A stretch of 64,000 nucleotides of DNA from Mesostigma viride (GCA_009746045.1 RPFO01000241.1:27374-91373); one strand, 5' to 3'. Shown: positions 33,889-47,156, counted from the stretch's first letter. Translations and numbers: made by a program. Notes: a model not told the origin generated them from the letters alone.

Positions 33889-34949
33889 CCCATTATGTTT
33901 TCCTTTCAGGTTGAAGGCTAGCGACTTCAAGCCTGACCCTGCCCAGCTAGGAGACTGACTCCAAGCTGACTGAGGTGCTGAGCAACTGACACCCATACTG
34001 CAACATCTGGACTGAAAAAGATGGGCCCCAGAACTCGTGCAATACTTGTGATGGCATCACGTTTAGCTCAACATGCCCGGGGAGTTCCTCCTCCTCGCGA
34101 GCTCACAAGGGAGATAGCTATGCCTGTCTGCCTATCCAGGGAGTGCATCACCAGCCAAGAAAGCCATTGTAAAAATGCCAAGGTAACCGTTTAAGAGGTT
34201 CCATGTTGTTCCATCATCATCGCCCACTCAGAGAGAAAATACCCAGCCAGGCTGGGTCAACTGAGCTCAGGTTACCTGCAACCTGAGGAGTGACAGTGGA
34301 CAGGTTTATTGCACCCTGCACTGTCCATGTTGTACCTGCACAACATGTGAGGACCAGCCACCCCTGCCCTGCACAGAGGGGGCTGAAGTCCGAGTGACAG
34401 GTGACAGGACTATGACATCCTGGACCTGGCCACATTGCACCTGCACAACGTGGAGACCAGCCACCCCTGCCCTGCACATGGGTGACTGAAGTCCTGGTGA
34501 CAGGTGACAGGAATATTTCATCCTGCACCTGTGCTGAGCACGTTGTACTAGACAACATGACAGCACCCATGCCTTTACTGCCACTGAACAGTAAGGCCAG
34601 GTGGCCCAGGATATCCACAGTGAACTGGGGTCCTGGGTAACCACCTGTCAAGGGAGCTTTGACCCTCCACTTGAATGGGGGCACCTGAGCCACTGAGCTC
34701 AAGGCCATCCACCAAGGCATACGCCCTAGTGAAAAAGGTGTGAGATACATCCCATGCCCACCTATGAAGGTGTGCATAACGAAATTCCATGGTGTTGAAA
34801 AATCAAAACAGATTTTATTGGGCATAGGGCACGCAGATGTATGAAAAACAGACTCCAACCAACCCCCCTTGCTGGAAGCCACAACCTACCCCTTGGACCT
34901 GCCCAAGGGGTACTGGGTGACCTAGGCGGCCCTGGTGAACAGGACCCTG
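33889..34949 (-). other. 3' region between pol stop and 3' LTR of element 1
   Basis: About 1 kb with no recognised domain. The segment 34330-34560 holds about two imperfect ~120-bp repeats (CCTGTCAC-, GCAGGGCAGGGGTGGCTGG-containing). A 221-codon frame at 34217-34882 (minus) occupies an env-like position but shows no signal or membrane features that I can defend. Confidence 0.45.
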
Positions 34950-36305
34950 CTAGGCGTCCCCCCTATGGGGCAGGGTTGCCTGCTTGCCATAGGGGTTCAT
35001 CAAGTGGTACAACAGCTGATATTGTTCAGCTGCCTGCTGAGGCACTTTAGTGAGTGCATCAGCAGCGTTGTGTTTGTCCTCCACGTGACGGGTGGACTCC
35101 CAGTAGGTGGACTCCTGTTTCAGGACCACCCAGTCAAGATCAGTGTGGACAGCATAGGGGTTAGCAAGGAAACTGAGGACTGACTGACTGTCAGTGAGCA
35201 AGTGTGCCACCACCCCAGCATTGCTGCCTGCTTGCATCTGCAACCAAACCAGCACATGATTCAAGTACCTGGCATGAAGCACTGCTGACACCACTGCCCT
35301 GCACTCAGCAGCATTGCTGCTGACAGCCTTGCGTCTATGCAACCGGCTGTACCATGAAATGAGAGACAAGGGTGCATCATCATTCTGCACAAAATACAAG
35401 CCTGACTCCCTTGCCTGCAACTTGGTAATCTGCCTGGACTCCATGGAACTATCCATCATAGCTTGGATGTGAATGGTTTTGTGGAGATCCAAGGAGTGCA
35501 AGATAAGGGGAGGGCCCTCCTGGAGAGTTTTGGTGATGGCTTTGTGACCTACTTGCATCAAGACATCATCATCAACTCTGCTAACCACAGCCAGGTGAGG
35601 TGCACACGTTGAGCACAACCACCCCAGCTTGCCTCTAATGGTAGGACAGGCTCCAGGTTTGATTTTTGTTTGCAAAACCTCCAAGCAGCTGTGCATGTAA
35701 TCATTGGGAGAGTAGAGTGCACACACCCACTGGTTTTGATGCTGCTGGAGTTGTAACATTGTGCCACAAAATTTTATGGCAGTGGTGCCCAGCTCTACTT
35801 GCTTGCCAATCTCAAAATGCTGTGACACTTGTTGAATAAAATCATCCACAGCACGCCTTGGCCCAGCAATCAGCTGATCATCCCCATGCCACACAAAGGT
35901 GAGAATGCCATGAGGGTGTGGGACCACAAAGAAGCAAGGGTCTATGTCATCATATCTAGCCCCTAACTTTTCAAACACAGCCTGAGCTGACATCCTGAAA
36001 ATGCGAGGAGCTGATTGCAGCCCTTCAACACCTATGTTAGCTTTCAGGTACTGCTGAGGGATGTGTTTTGCCCAAACTCTGGGAGTGGAGACTACGTACA
36101 CCTGACCATGCCACACTTGTTGTGCTATCTCAGGTGAGCCTTTCAGGAAAGCCCTTTTAATGTCTGTAGCCTTACATACATAGTCATCCCCATCATTGAG
36201 ATGACCCACAAAGACAGACAGCAAGATTTTTAGGGATGTTTGCTGAATGCCTGGCGTGTACAACTCTGCCTCTGTCAGATCAGTGGTGCCCTTGAACTCT
36301 GTCAC
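34950..36305 (-). CDS. pol: Reverse transcriptase and RNase H of element 1 (pol, 3' part)
   Basis: About 451 codons. Copia-type RT: the motif A equivalent is ATDIKRAFLKG and the catalytic loop is WHGDDQLIAG (about residue 140), where most copia elements have YVDD. RNase H follows with the acidic set: MMDSSMES (about 283), AAECRAVV, LLTDSQSV and HNAADALTK. The RT frame actually opens a few codons upstream (ARPCVTEFKGTTD matches ARPVVTQFHGTTD of element 2), but it is out of phase with the integrase part, with two frame changes between about 36310 and 36400. It would polymerise cDNA in a virus-like particle if made; this copy is probably dead. Confidence 0.85.
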   Translation of the reverse strand: MTEFKGTTDLTEAELYTPGIQQTSLKILLSVFVGHLNDGDDYVCKATDIKRAFLKGSPEIAQQVWHGQVYVVSTPRVWAKHIPQQYLKANIGVEGLQSAPRIFRMSAQAVFEKLGARYDDIDPCFFVVPHPHGILTFVWHGDDQLIAGPRRAVDDFIQQVSQHFEIGKQVELGTTAIKFCGTMLQLQQHQNQWVCALYSPNDYMHSCLEVLQTKIKPGACPTIRGKLGWLCSTCAPHLAVVSRVDDDVLMQVGHKAITKTLQEGPPLILHSLDLHKTIHIQAMMDSSMESRQITKLQARESGLYFVQNDDAPLSLISWYSRLHRRKAVSSNAAECRAVVSAVLHARYLNHVLVWLQMQAGSNAGVVAHLLTDSQSVLSFLANPYAVHTDLDWVVLKQESTYWESTRHVEDKHNAADALTKVPQQAAEQYQLLYHLMNPYGKQATLPHRGDA

Positions 36306-36366
36306 ACAAGGTCTAGCATGAAAATGACTGACCCATCTGCTGCTGGCTTATGTTTACACACAAACT

Positions 36367-38706
36367 TCAGGCGCAAGTGCTTGCACCCTGCAGGCTTTTT
36401 GTCAATAGGTGTGACAGGGGAGTATGAGAAGGACTAAGAGGATCTGGCACTACCCATTCTTCCCTGGCCTTGTTAAAGGCCTCCACCCATTTTAGGAATC
36501 CTATGTGTGTGCGACAGTCTTGCTCTATCTGTTCATAAGAAAGAGGAGACATTTTAGCCACATCATGCTTGCCCAATCCAAATGAGTTGGGATGAAGTTT
36601 TTGGTTGTGAACCAGGTCTGCCACACAGGGTTCTTGCCCTGGGGCATACTTGGGTGTAGCAAATTTTACAGAAGCAATGTTGGTGTTAAGAAGTTTTTCA
36701 AGAGAAATTTTGAAATGATTCAGATCAACACCACCCATGTCCTGGATGGATAGTCTATCACTGGATATGAGGACACCAGGGTAACAGAGAAAAGGATCCC
36801 CCAATAAAGCATTCCCTTTATAACCTTCCAAGACCTGAAAAGGAGTGGGGATACCGAGTATAGTCAACATGACCTGACCTAATACCTTGAGGGATGACTG
36901 CCCTGAGAAATCAGCCACATGGTGCCAGGGTGAAGGTTCCAAAGGCAAATGGGGCACAGCCAGGGCACTGATAATGCTGACCTGGGCTTGTGTGTCCACT
37001 GCAACCATAAATGGGCTATTGTCATTCTGCCCAACCTTCCCCACCTTAGCTGATCCTGCAGCAGTTTGAGCTTTGGCTCTATGAGCTGCTTGTAAAATGC
37101 GAACAGCGTCTGCTAGGCTGCGTTTGGAAGGTGCAGCTAGTGGCTGAGCTATGTTCACACTTGTAGAGGTGATAGGTTGCTGATCACCTGTTTTGCCAAT
37201 GTGACCCTCTGCTGCAGGGGGCCAATCCTGCAGTGACTGCCTGCAATCATCAAGGGTGACCTGGGTGTCACAGTGGGTGTGGCTCTCACACTCACCAGTG
37301 GGTGTTCCAAACAACCACTCACTGGGCAACGCTGGGATGCCAGGCAACTGTACAGGGCTGTCGGCCAACAGCTCTTCCTCCTCTGCCACGTCTGACACAG
37401 TTGGAAAATACAATTTCATCCTGTGAGGTGAACACCTGTGAATTTTTCCCGTGTCATTGTGTTTAACTAACACTGTCCTGCCAGTGGTGTTAAACTTTAG
37501 GATGGTGGCTGGCCCATGCCAGGTACCCACCTTGCCTAGTCCCGACTCCTTGTAGAATAGGACCTGATCCCCTTCTCTGAAGGTGGGACGTGGATGCTTT
37601 GCATCCTTGACAGCTAACCTGCTAGCTGTCTGTGCTCGCTGTGCGTTGTAGAGGGCTAGTACCTCAGGTGGATAAATGCCTGCATGCAATCCATCTGGTG
37701 TAATGACCACCCCTTGTGGGGTTTTCATGAGTGGCCTCCTGTTGAGGACTTGGCACAACCTGGTGGACCACAGAGCTCTGTCAGCATATGACCCACTGTC
37801 AGCCAGCAGATTGCCATCTTCTTTGGCTACAAGGGTTTTAATGGACCTGATGGCCCTTTCAATAATGCCTTGCCTCTCATGATCTTCTAGCCCAGCCAGA
37901 TCAATAGCCTCACACCCTGGTTCATTGGCAAGACACGTGAACTGCTGATCCAGTAACAATGCCTCCACAGGGTAGTACCTGGCCTGAGCAATCAAGAGAG
38001 CCCTGAGCAACTGTGTCTTGTCCATTCCAGGTAATGGTTCAATGGTTGTGTACCTTGACCATGCATCTTTAAGTGCCAAGTAAGATTGTCCTTTGATATG
38101 AAAGACATCTCCTACCACCCTGCCCTTGCTCTTAGGTGGGGTAGCTACATGCCACTTAGGGGGTTTGGGTGCATTGAACTGACAATGCTGGCAGTGGGAT
38201 CTGACCACCTGGCATGCACGTCTGAGTGCTGCCCCCCCTATTGCTGCTGCCACCACCTCTGCACTCACTTCATGCCCATAAAGGAAATGCAACTGCAAAG
38301 CAAGCTCCTGAAAACTGATCTGAGCATCCTCTGGGGACACTCTGCACACCTTGGGAACCATAGATGTGAAGGTTGGTTTAGAGACATAATCTTCTGAAAC
38401 CAGCTGTAGCACCTTTCCAGAACTGCTCACTGCTCTGACAGTGGGGCATGCAGATGAAAGAGGTGAAGCAGGCACACTCAAGCCAGCATGAGAGGGAGAC
38501 TCACACTTCTTGCCGTAAGGAGGCCGCTTGCAGTCCTTGGGGTCACCGTGGGGCGGCCCGTGGCACTTGTGGCACAGGACGTCCAAATGCCCCAGCTCGT
38601 CCACGTTCTTGCGGCAGGTGGGCCGCAGGTGGTACTTCATGCCACAGCGGGTGCACCGCTGAGAAGACTTGTCCTCCTTGTCCTGCTTCTTGTTGTTGTT
38701 GTTGTT

Positions 38707-38757
<51 letters not shown>

Positions 38758-39102
38758 ACTGTTGTTGTTGTTGTTGCTGGAGCTGCCCCCCTTGGAGGGA
38801 GACTGCCCCTTACCCTTGCCCTTGCCCCAGCCCCTGCCCTTGCCCTTGCCCTTGCCCTTGCCCTTGCCCTTAAACATTTGTCCCAGCAGGGACTTGACTT
38901 CTGCCATAGTGACAGGTCTCTTGCTCCTGTCTTCCCTCTCCCTATCCTCCTCCTCCCTCTCTTCCCCCCTGACCCTCTTTACAGAGGTGCCCATGGCCCC
39001 CTGGCTAAGGGGAGCCAAGGCCAGCTTGATATAATCCAATGCCTCCTTCATGTCCTCCCAGTACTTTGCCATCCTGTGGCAAGCATAGCGTAGGTGTTTT
39101 TG
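36367..39102 (-). CDS. pol: Nucleocapsid-like zinc region, integrase and protease-like domain of element 1
   Basis: Opens at 39102, exactly at a C_AAA_AAC slip site in gag (39096-39102, minus strand); a stop in this frame lies directly upstream at 39103-39105. Order (residues from the Met at 39072): Gly/Lys repeats and poly-Asn (70-130), CCHC-type CTRCGMKYHLRPTC and CHKCHGPPHGDPKDC, integrase zinc LHFLYGHEV...HCQHC (about 264), catalytic GDVF (320), LLLDQQF (374), QGIIERAI (405), then a WHGPATI segment like the GPY/F module of Ty3/gypsy integrases. After it comes VDTQAQVSII (about 692) with LLGDPFL downstream, a retropepsin-like pattern with Gln for the usual Gly. A protease between integrase and RT is not the standard copia order. 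The frame ends after a frameshift near 36390. Confidence 0.82.
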
Positions 39103-41553
39103 TCAAGTTTGAGTTTCTCAAGGAAAGAACGCAGCAAGAACTTGTGATCTAGCTGCTGGACATCAGGACGTGCTTTGATGGCTAGCTCATATTTCTTTGT
39201 CTCAGCCACATAGTCCACTGATGTGACCCTGTATTCCTCTACCCACCTGAATGCCCCATATATGTCCACAGATGAGGGGGTGGAGAGGAGGTCAGTTAGC
39301 TCCTTCATGAAAGCCTCCCAAACTGCCCTAGCCTGCGTGTCCTGCCACTTGGGATACCTACGCTGGAAGACAAGAATGAGATTCTGAATCTGAGAAGAGG
39401 ACTGATGGTAGAAATCCCCCTGCATGAGAGATCCAAACCAATTCTTGACATTCAGTTCCTCCCTAGCCAGCTGCAGAGAGAGAAGTGCATGATTCCCCTG
39501 CTCCCTAGTATACCCCTCAGGCAGCCCCCTGACATTAATCCTATCCACAGGACGGTTTTCATTGTAAGTGGGCAACCTAGAGGGGGATGCAGGGGGAGAG
39601 GGAGAAGATGGTGTTGCTGCTGCAGCATTCACAGGAGAGACCTGCTGAGAGGGAAGTGCTACTTGAGTGAGCTGAGCAGGATGGGCAAACATGGGCTGTG
39701 TAGGAGGGTTAGACAACATAGGGGAGGGCTGGGTGGGGGTGTGAGTGTGTGTCACTTCCCGCCTCCTGCTGCGGGCCTCCTCCCAATCATGGAAGGTGGG
39801 AGAGAGGGACACTTCATCGTCAGTAGGGTTAGTAAGATCATGATGCAACCAGGTAGGCAGAGTTAGCCACCTACCCGCCCCTCTCAGGATGGCGTTGTGC
39901 AGGAGTTACGTTAATTCGGCCGAATTAACTTGGGTGCTCGGAAGTGGTTATTCCGGGCAAAATAGTGTTCCGGCCCGATTTGCCTCAGGCGGCAAAAGGT
40001 TCCGGCACTATTTAACGTAACTGCAGGAGCTCCAGCAAACGCACCAGACGCACCCTGCTGCCCTGTACCCTCCTCCCTGAGAGGAGAGCCTGCAGGGCAG
40101 GCAGCAGGTCGTCGCACACCCTACGTGTGCCCGCTTGGAGGTTGGGCAGGCCCAGGATGTGCGTGATGATTGCACACACCAGGCTGCCCGCCTCCGCGAC
40201 GTGCATCTGCTGGCTCCTGTCGGCCAGCCCACGGAAGGAGGCTGTGGCTGTCTGTATGGCACGCCACACGGCCTCATCACCCAGGGTGATGAAGTCGCGA
40301 CCTTGCAGGTCGCCCTCCAGCAGTGCTGGTTGCTGCCCAGCTGCGGTGGGACCCTGGGGCCCCTCCGGCCCTGCCAGGGACTTGTCCTTGTTGCGACTAG
40401 AGGGGGCCTGCCCCCCAGAGCCGCTGGAGGTGCCCGTGACACCCTCCATGGGGGCTGCATCCCCCGCCAGCGCCGGAGGCGCCGGCGTCGCTGCCGGGGT
40501 CCCTGCGACCCCGGGCGCTTGTGTCGCCGCCGGGGTCCCTGCGACCCCGGTGGCCTCCTCAGCCACCTGGCCCCCCACGCTGGGCGGGGGAGCCTGCGGC
40601 TGAGGTTGGACCCTCTGACCTGCCAGAGGGTCCTGGGTGGCTTCACCACCCATGGGCGTGTTGGGGGCGTCTGCCGCCCCGCGCTCCGTCGCAGGCGGCA
40701 TCGCAGCCGCCTCACGCCTATCCGGGCCCCAGCCAACTGGCGTGACTTGGGGCCACGGCCCCAACGGAGTCAGCGCGATCTCTGGACTGGTGACCACGCG
40801 CAGCGCTTCTCTCTGGCGCTGCCTGGACGCCCACTGATCAACAGTGCCGGGGTTGTGCCTCGGCCGATTGGCGAAGCAGTACAGCCAAACCGCCACCTGA
40901 ACCAGTGGGATCTGCATCCTAAGACGCCCCTCGATCAGCGTGTGCACCCGATGAATCTCTATCGCATGGATCTGCTCATCTGGAAGCAACTGAAAACGTT
41001 GGTGCATGATCCGGCCGTTCACCGCAATGAACGCCGGGATGTCGTCCTCCCCAAGGGGGAGAAAATGGGGTGGGCGCCCGAACGCGACCGGGGGCGGAAC
41101 ATGTTCCCCATACCGGTCAATGTCCATGGTGGCCATCTGTCGGCCCACGGAAAGGTTGCCAGACGTCGCAGGTGTCTGCGACGACAGCTCGAGCGAAGGC
41201 CGAGGCCTCGCAGGCGGCACCTCGCCATCCTCCTCCGAGGAATCACTCCGCTCACGACCCCCGTCACCTGCGACGGGGGAATTGCGTGCCCGGGGGACCT
41301 GCCCCCCAGGTGCCATGGCGGACGAACCGCCTATGGCAAACGGATGACCGCTCGCCATTCCCCGGGCGCCGGGCCCCACCTGCGGGGTCCGACGCCTGGG
41401 GTGGTCGGCGACCACCGTGCGGAAGGGGACGTTGGGCGTCACCCTCGCATCGTTGGTGGAGGGCGTGCCCTCCGGCGAAAGTCGTGGTGAGGTGCGCCTG
41501 GCAGGCGCCTTCCCCTTGTTGTTGTTGCCGTTGTTGCCGTTGTTGGAAGCCAT
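39048..41553 (-). pseudogene. gag: gag of element 1, interrupted by a foldback element
   Basis: Starts with ATG at 41553, 51 bp inside the 5' LTR. The first 40012-41553 part is Pro/Arg-rich and includes a Gag-like helical stretch (FQLLPDEQIHAIEIHRVHTL). It then runs into the 117-bp insertion and stops at 40012. The second part (39902-39048) continues with EEARSRRREVTHTHTPTQPS and a second helical stretch (WFGSLMQGDFYHQSSSQIQN) typical in layout of copia Gag. Taking away the insertion and one 7-bp duplication (124 nt) puts the two parts in the same frame, so this was one ORF of about 790 codons. Capsid function is inferred from position. Confidence 0.8.
39905..40021. mobile_element. Truncated foldback element (117 bp) inside gag of element 1
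   Basis: Ends GTTACGTTAA and TTAACGTAAC, flanked by TGCAGGA at 39898-39904 and 40022-40028. One arm is almost wholly missing: GTTAC joins directly to GTTAATTCGGCC. The deletion fits recombination between the GTTAA at the tip and the GTTAA near the centre of a full 206-bp unit. Confidence 0.88.
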
Positions 41554-41603
41554 ATCTTTTTTTTTTTTGCTTGTAAAAAAAAAATATCGAACTTTTCAGT
41601 CCA

Positions 41604-42058
41604 AGTTGGATGGAGACTAGGAACGACGAACAACTGCTGAAGCTGAAAGCGAATGATGATTGTATTACAATAATACAAGGAGAGAGCGATAAAAGCTGAG
41701 GGCTCAGAATGGAACTGGGCAAACTCGGGTGCTGTGGCACTCCCCAGTGCTACGCCTATATGCCTATGGCGGTGCTACCTGCAGCACACGACCAGTGGAC
41801 AACTGTACACTGCAATGCCATGCGACCACGTCACTAGCAACCAGCTAAGACTCGGCCCGTCAGGCCCGGCTACACCGGACCTGGCGGGTCGAGCTAGCAC
41901 CTAGGAACAGTCTGGCACTAACCGCACATCGGTCCACATGACACCTCAGTACCGTACACCCTGCCGTACTGTACTGAGGTGTCCCGCTCAGCCGCGGTAG
42001 GCAATACGCGGCGCGCAGGCCGGAAATCCGTGTGTCAGCCTAAGCATCTCATCTAACT
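41604..42058 (-). repeat. 5' LTR of element 1 (promoter-bearing copy)
   Basis: 455 bp. Directly downstream on the minus strand, TGGACTGAAAAGTTCGAT starts with TGG as expected for a primer-binding site complementary to a tRNA 3' CCA end. The tRNA was not identified. Confidence 0.95.
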
Positions 42059-45000
42059 CACACCATGCATGCAATTGCCGGCATGCACACACACGTACAT
42101 CCACCGCGCACGCAAGGGGCAACTGCACACACATGTACACACACCGCGCACGCTTGGGGCAGCTGCACTCACATGTACACACACCGCGCACGCTTGGGGC
42201 GGCTGCACACACACGTACATACACCGCGCACGCTTGGGGCGGCTGCACACACACGTACCTACACCGCGCACGCAAGGGGCGGCTGCACACACACTTACAC
42301 ACAAAATGCACGCTTGGGGCGACGGCACTCACATGTACACACACCGCGCACGCAAGGGGCGGCTGCACACACACGTACACACACCATGCACGCAATTGCC
42401 GGCATGCACACACACGTACATCCACCGCGCACGCAAGGGGCAACTGCACACACATGTACACACACCGCGCACGCTTGGGGCAGCTGCACTCACATGTACA
42501 CACACCGCGCACGCTTGGGGCGGCTGCACACACACGTACATACACCGCGCACGCAAGGGGCGGCTGCACACATACGTACCTACACCGCGCACGCAAGGGG
42601 CGGCTGCACACACACGTACATACACCGCGCACGCAAGGACCGGCTCCACTCACATGTACATCCACCGCGCAACCACGGGGCGGCTGCACACACACGTACA
42701 TACACCGCGCACGCAAGGGGCTGCTGCACACACACTTACACACAAAATGCACGCTTGGGGCGACGGCACTCACATGTACATACACCGCGCACGAAAGGGG
42801 TGGCTGCACACACACGTACATCCACCGCGCACGCAAGGGGCGGCTGCACACACACATACATACACCATGCACGCAAGGGGCGAGTGCAAAAACATGTACA
42901 TACACCGCGCACGCAAGGGGCAACTGCCCACACATGGACATACACCATGCACGCAAGGGGCGGCTGCACACACATGTACATCCACCGCGCACGCAAGGGG
43001 CGAGTGCACACACACGTACACACACCGCGCACGCAAGGGGCGGCTGCACACACACGTACACACACCATGCACGCAATTGCCGGCATGCACACACACGTAC
43101 ATCCACCGCGCACGCAAGGGGCAACTGCACACACATGTACACACACCGCGCACGCTTGGGGCAGCTGCACTCACATGTACACACACCGCGCACGCTTGGG
43201 GCGGCTGCACACACACGTACATACACCGCGCACGCAAGGGGCGGCTGCACTTACATGTACACACACCACGCACGCAAGGGGCGGCTGCACACACACGTAC
43301 ATACACCGCGCACGCAAGGACCGGCTCCACTCACATGTACATCCACCGCGCAACCACGGGGCGGCTGCACACACACGTACATACACCGCGCACGCAAGGG
43401 GCTGCTGCACACACACTTACACACAAAATGCACGCTTGGGGCGACGGCACTCACATGTACATACACCGCGCACGAAAGGGGTGGCTGCACACACACGTAC
43501 ATCCACCGCGCACGCAAGGGGCGGCTGCACACACACATACATACACCATGCACGCAAGGGGCGAGTGCAAAAACATGTACATACACCGCGCACGCAAGGG
43601 GCAACTGCCCACACATGGACATACACCATGCACGCAAGGGGCGGCTGCACACACATGTACATCCACCGCGCACGCAAGGGGCGAGTGCACACACACGTAC
43701 ACACACCGCGCACGCTTGGGGCGGCTGCACACACACGTACCTACACCGCGCACGCAAGGGGCGGCTGCACACACACGTACATCCACCGCGCACGCAAGGG
43801 GCAACTGCACACACATGTACACACACCGCGCACGCTTGGGGCAGCTGCACTCACATGTACACACACCGCGCACGCAAGGGCCGGCTGCACACACACGTAC
43901 ATCCACCGCGCACGCAAGGGGCAACTGCACACACACGTACATACACCGCGCACGCAAGGGGCGGCTGCACACACACGTACACACACCGCGCACGCAAGGG
44001 GCAACTGCACACACATGTACACACACCGCGCACGCTTGGGGCGGCTGCACACACACGTACCTACACCGCGCACGCAAGGGGCGGCTGCACACACACGTAC
44101 ATACACCGCGCACGCAAGGGGCAACTGCACACACATGTACATACACCGCGCAACCACGGGGCGGCTGCACACACACGTACATACACCGCGCACGCAAGGG
44201 GCGGCTGCACACATACGTACCTACACCGCGCACCCAAGGGGCGACTGCACACACATGTACATCCACCGCGCACGCAAGGGCCGGCTGCACACACATGTAC
44301 ACACACCATGCACGCAAGGGCCGGCTGCACACACACGTACATACACCGCGCACGCTTGGGGCGGCTGCACACACACGTACCTACACCGCGCACGCAAGGG
44401 GCGGCTGCACACATACGTATACCTACACCGCGCACGCAAGGGGCGACTGCACACACATGTACATCCACCGCGCACGCAAGGGCCGGCTGCACACACACGT
44501 ACACACACCATGCACGCAAGGGCCGGCTGCACACACACGTACATACACCGCGCACGCAAGGGGCGGCTGCACACACACGTACACACACCGCGCACGCAAG
44601 GGGCAGCTGCACACACACGTACATACACCATGCACGCAAGGGGCTGCACACACACTTACACACACCTTGCACGCAAGGGCCGGCATGCACACACACTGGC
44701 ATACACCGCGCACGCAAGGGGCGGCTGCACACACGTACATACACCGCGCACGCAAGGGGCGAGTGCACACACACGTACACACACCGCGCACGCAAGGGGC
44801 GGCTGCACACACACGTACACACACCATGCACACAATTGCCGGCATGCACACACACGTACATCCACTGCGCACGCAAGGGGCAACTGCACACACATGTACA
44901 CACGCTTGGGGCGGCTGCACTCACATGTACACACACCGCGCACGCAAGGGCCGGCTGCACACACACGTACATACACCGCGCACGCAAGGGGCAACTGCAC

Positions 45001-46661
45001 ACACACGTACACACACCATGCACGCAAGGGCCGGCTGCACTCACATGTACACACACCATGCACGCAAGGGCCGGCTGCACACACACTTACACACACAATG
45101 CACGCTTGGGGCAACGGCACTCACATGTACATACACCATGCACGCAAGGGGCGGCTGCACACACACGTACACACACCATGCACGCAAGGAGCGACTTCAC
45201 GCACAGGTACACTCACCATGCACGCAAGGGGCGGCTGCACACACACGTACACACACCGCGCACGCAATTAAGGGACGGCTGCACACACACGTACATACAC
45301 CGCGCACGCAAGGGGCAACGGCACTCACATGTACATACACCATGCACGCAAGGGGCGGCTGCACACACACGTACATACACCGCGCACGCAAGGGGCGGCT
45401 GCACACATACGTACCTACACCGCGCACCCAAGGGGCGACTGCACACATACGTACCTACACCGCGCACGCAAGGGCCGGCTGCACACACACGTACACACAC
45501 CATGCACGCAAGGGCCGGCTGCACACACACGTACATACACCGCGCACGCTTGGGGCGGCTGCACACACACGTACCTACACCGCGCACGCAAGGGGCGGCT
45601 GCACACACACGTACATACACCGCGCACGCAAGGGGCAACTCCACTCACATGTACATCCACCGCGCAACCACGGGGCGGCTGCACACACACGTACATACAC
45701 CGCGCACGCAAGGGACTGCTGCACACACACTGACACACAAAATGCACGCTTGGGGCGACGGCACTCACATGTACATACACCGCGCACGAAAGGGGTGGCT
45801 GCACACACACGTACATCCACCGCGCACGCAAGGGGCGGCTGCACACACACATACATACACCATGCACGCAAGGGGCGAGTGCAAAAACATGTACATACAC
45901 CGCGCACGCAAGGGGCAACTGCCCACACATGGACATACACCATGCACGCAAGGGGCGGCTGCACACACATGTACATCCACCGCGCACGCAAGGGGCGAGT
46001 GCACACACACGTACACACACCGCGCACGCAAGGGGCGGCTGCACACACACGTACACACACCATGCACGCAATTGCCGGCATGCACACACACGTACATCCA
46101 CCGCGCACGCAAGGGGCAACTGCACACACATGTACACACACCGCGCACGCTTGGGGCAGCTGCACTCACATGTACACACACCGCGCACGCTTGGGGCGGC
46201 TGCACACACACGTACCTACACCGCGCACGCAAGGGGCGGCTGCACACACACGTACATACACCGCGCACGCAAGGGGCAACTGCACACACATGTACATACA
46301 CCGCGCAACCACGGGGCGGCTGCACACACACGTACATACACCGCGCACGCAAGGGGCGGCTGCACACATACGTATACCTACACCGCGCACGCAAGGGGCG
46401 ACTGCACACACATGTACATCCACCGCGCACGCAAGGGCCGGCTGCACACACACGTACACACACCATGCACGCAAGGGCCGGCTGCACACACACGTACATA
46501 CACCGCGCACGCAAGGGGCGGCTGCACACACACGTACACACACCGCGCACGCAAGGGGCAGCTGCACACACACGTACATACACCATGCACGCAAGGGGCT
46601 GCACACACACTTACACACACCTTGCACGCAAGGGCCGGCATGCACACACACTGGCATACAC
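42059..46661. repeat. 40-bp minisatellite, segment C (about 115 units)
   Basis: Continues the array beyond element 1. It contains higher-order duplications: the rare ACGTATACCTAC variant at 44417 and 46369 and ACACTGGCATACAC at 44693 and 46651 are both offset by about 1.95 kb. Near 43045-43100 it holds the uninterrupted version of element 1's insertion site. Confidence 0.97.
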
Positions 46662-47143
46662 AGTTGGTTGGAGACCCATCTAGGGTCCACATGGGTCCTC
46701 AGAGATAGAGGATCTTGTACAGATTACTACAATATACTTTATTGTAGTATTGGGCCAATGGCTGTACTTCACTAGTACTCGCCAATGGGATAACGCCACG
46801 TAGAATATGTGGGCGTCTCCCAGGCCTCCACGTCACCGGCTGGTCAAGGGCCGGTGTAGTACTGTCAATAGGACTGAGCCGACTATCGGCCTATTATGTA
46901 TGCGCATCTGCCTTGGTACCTCCTAGAGGATTCTAGAAGTATCTAACACGCGGCATGCACTGAACTACACGGAATGCATGTCCACGTAGGATATTCAGCA
47001 AGACTGATGAAGGTGCCAAGCGCAATAGAATATATGCGCAACGAAGACGAATTATGCAGCAACGACAATAACGTATGAGAACAATAAACACAACGTTCAT
47101 TTCATGCTTTCTGATTTACATCGCATTCCATTTATTTGCAACT
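46662..47143 (+). repeat. 5' LTR of element 2
   Basis: 482 bp, contains TATACTTTATTG near 46733 and AATAAA near 47084. It ends GCAACT and is followed by only 13 nt before the gag ATG at 47157. A canonical TGG primer site is not evident, so priming may use an internal tRNA segment. Confidence 0.95.
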
Positions 47144-47156
47144 TGTATTCATTGCA

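Larger units (their letters stand above)
33434..42058 (-). mobile_element. LTR retrotransposon 1 (copia-order), complete, damaged coding
   Basis: 8625 bp, coding on the minus strand, with 455-bp LTRs at 33434-33888 and 41604-42058 that appear identical by eye, ends AGTT...AACT and a CACAC target duplication on each side. Minus-strand order: LTR, TGG-starting primer-binding site next to the LTR (41603 downwards), gag, -1 frameshift, zinc knuckles, integrase, protease-like domain, RT, RNase H, ~1-kb 3' region, LTR. Gag is interrupted by a 117-bp foldback element and pol by two frameshifts before RT. The uninterrupted target exists as a paralogue near 43045-43100. Confidence 0.92.

Noticed and set aside
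34217-34882. Env-like third gene of LTR element 1
   Set aside because: It has the right position and 221 codons, but no signal peptide or membrane segment that I can defend, it includes internal repeats, and element 2 has no counterpart.
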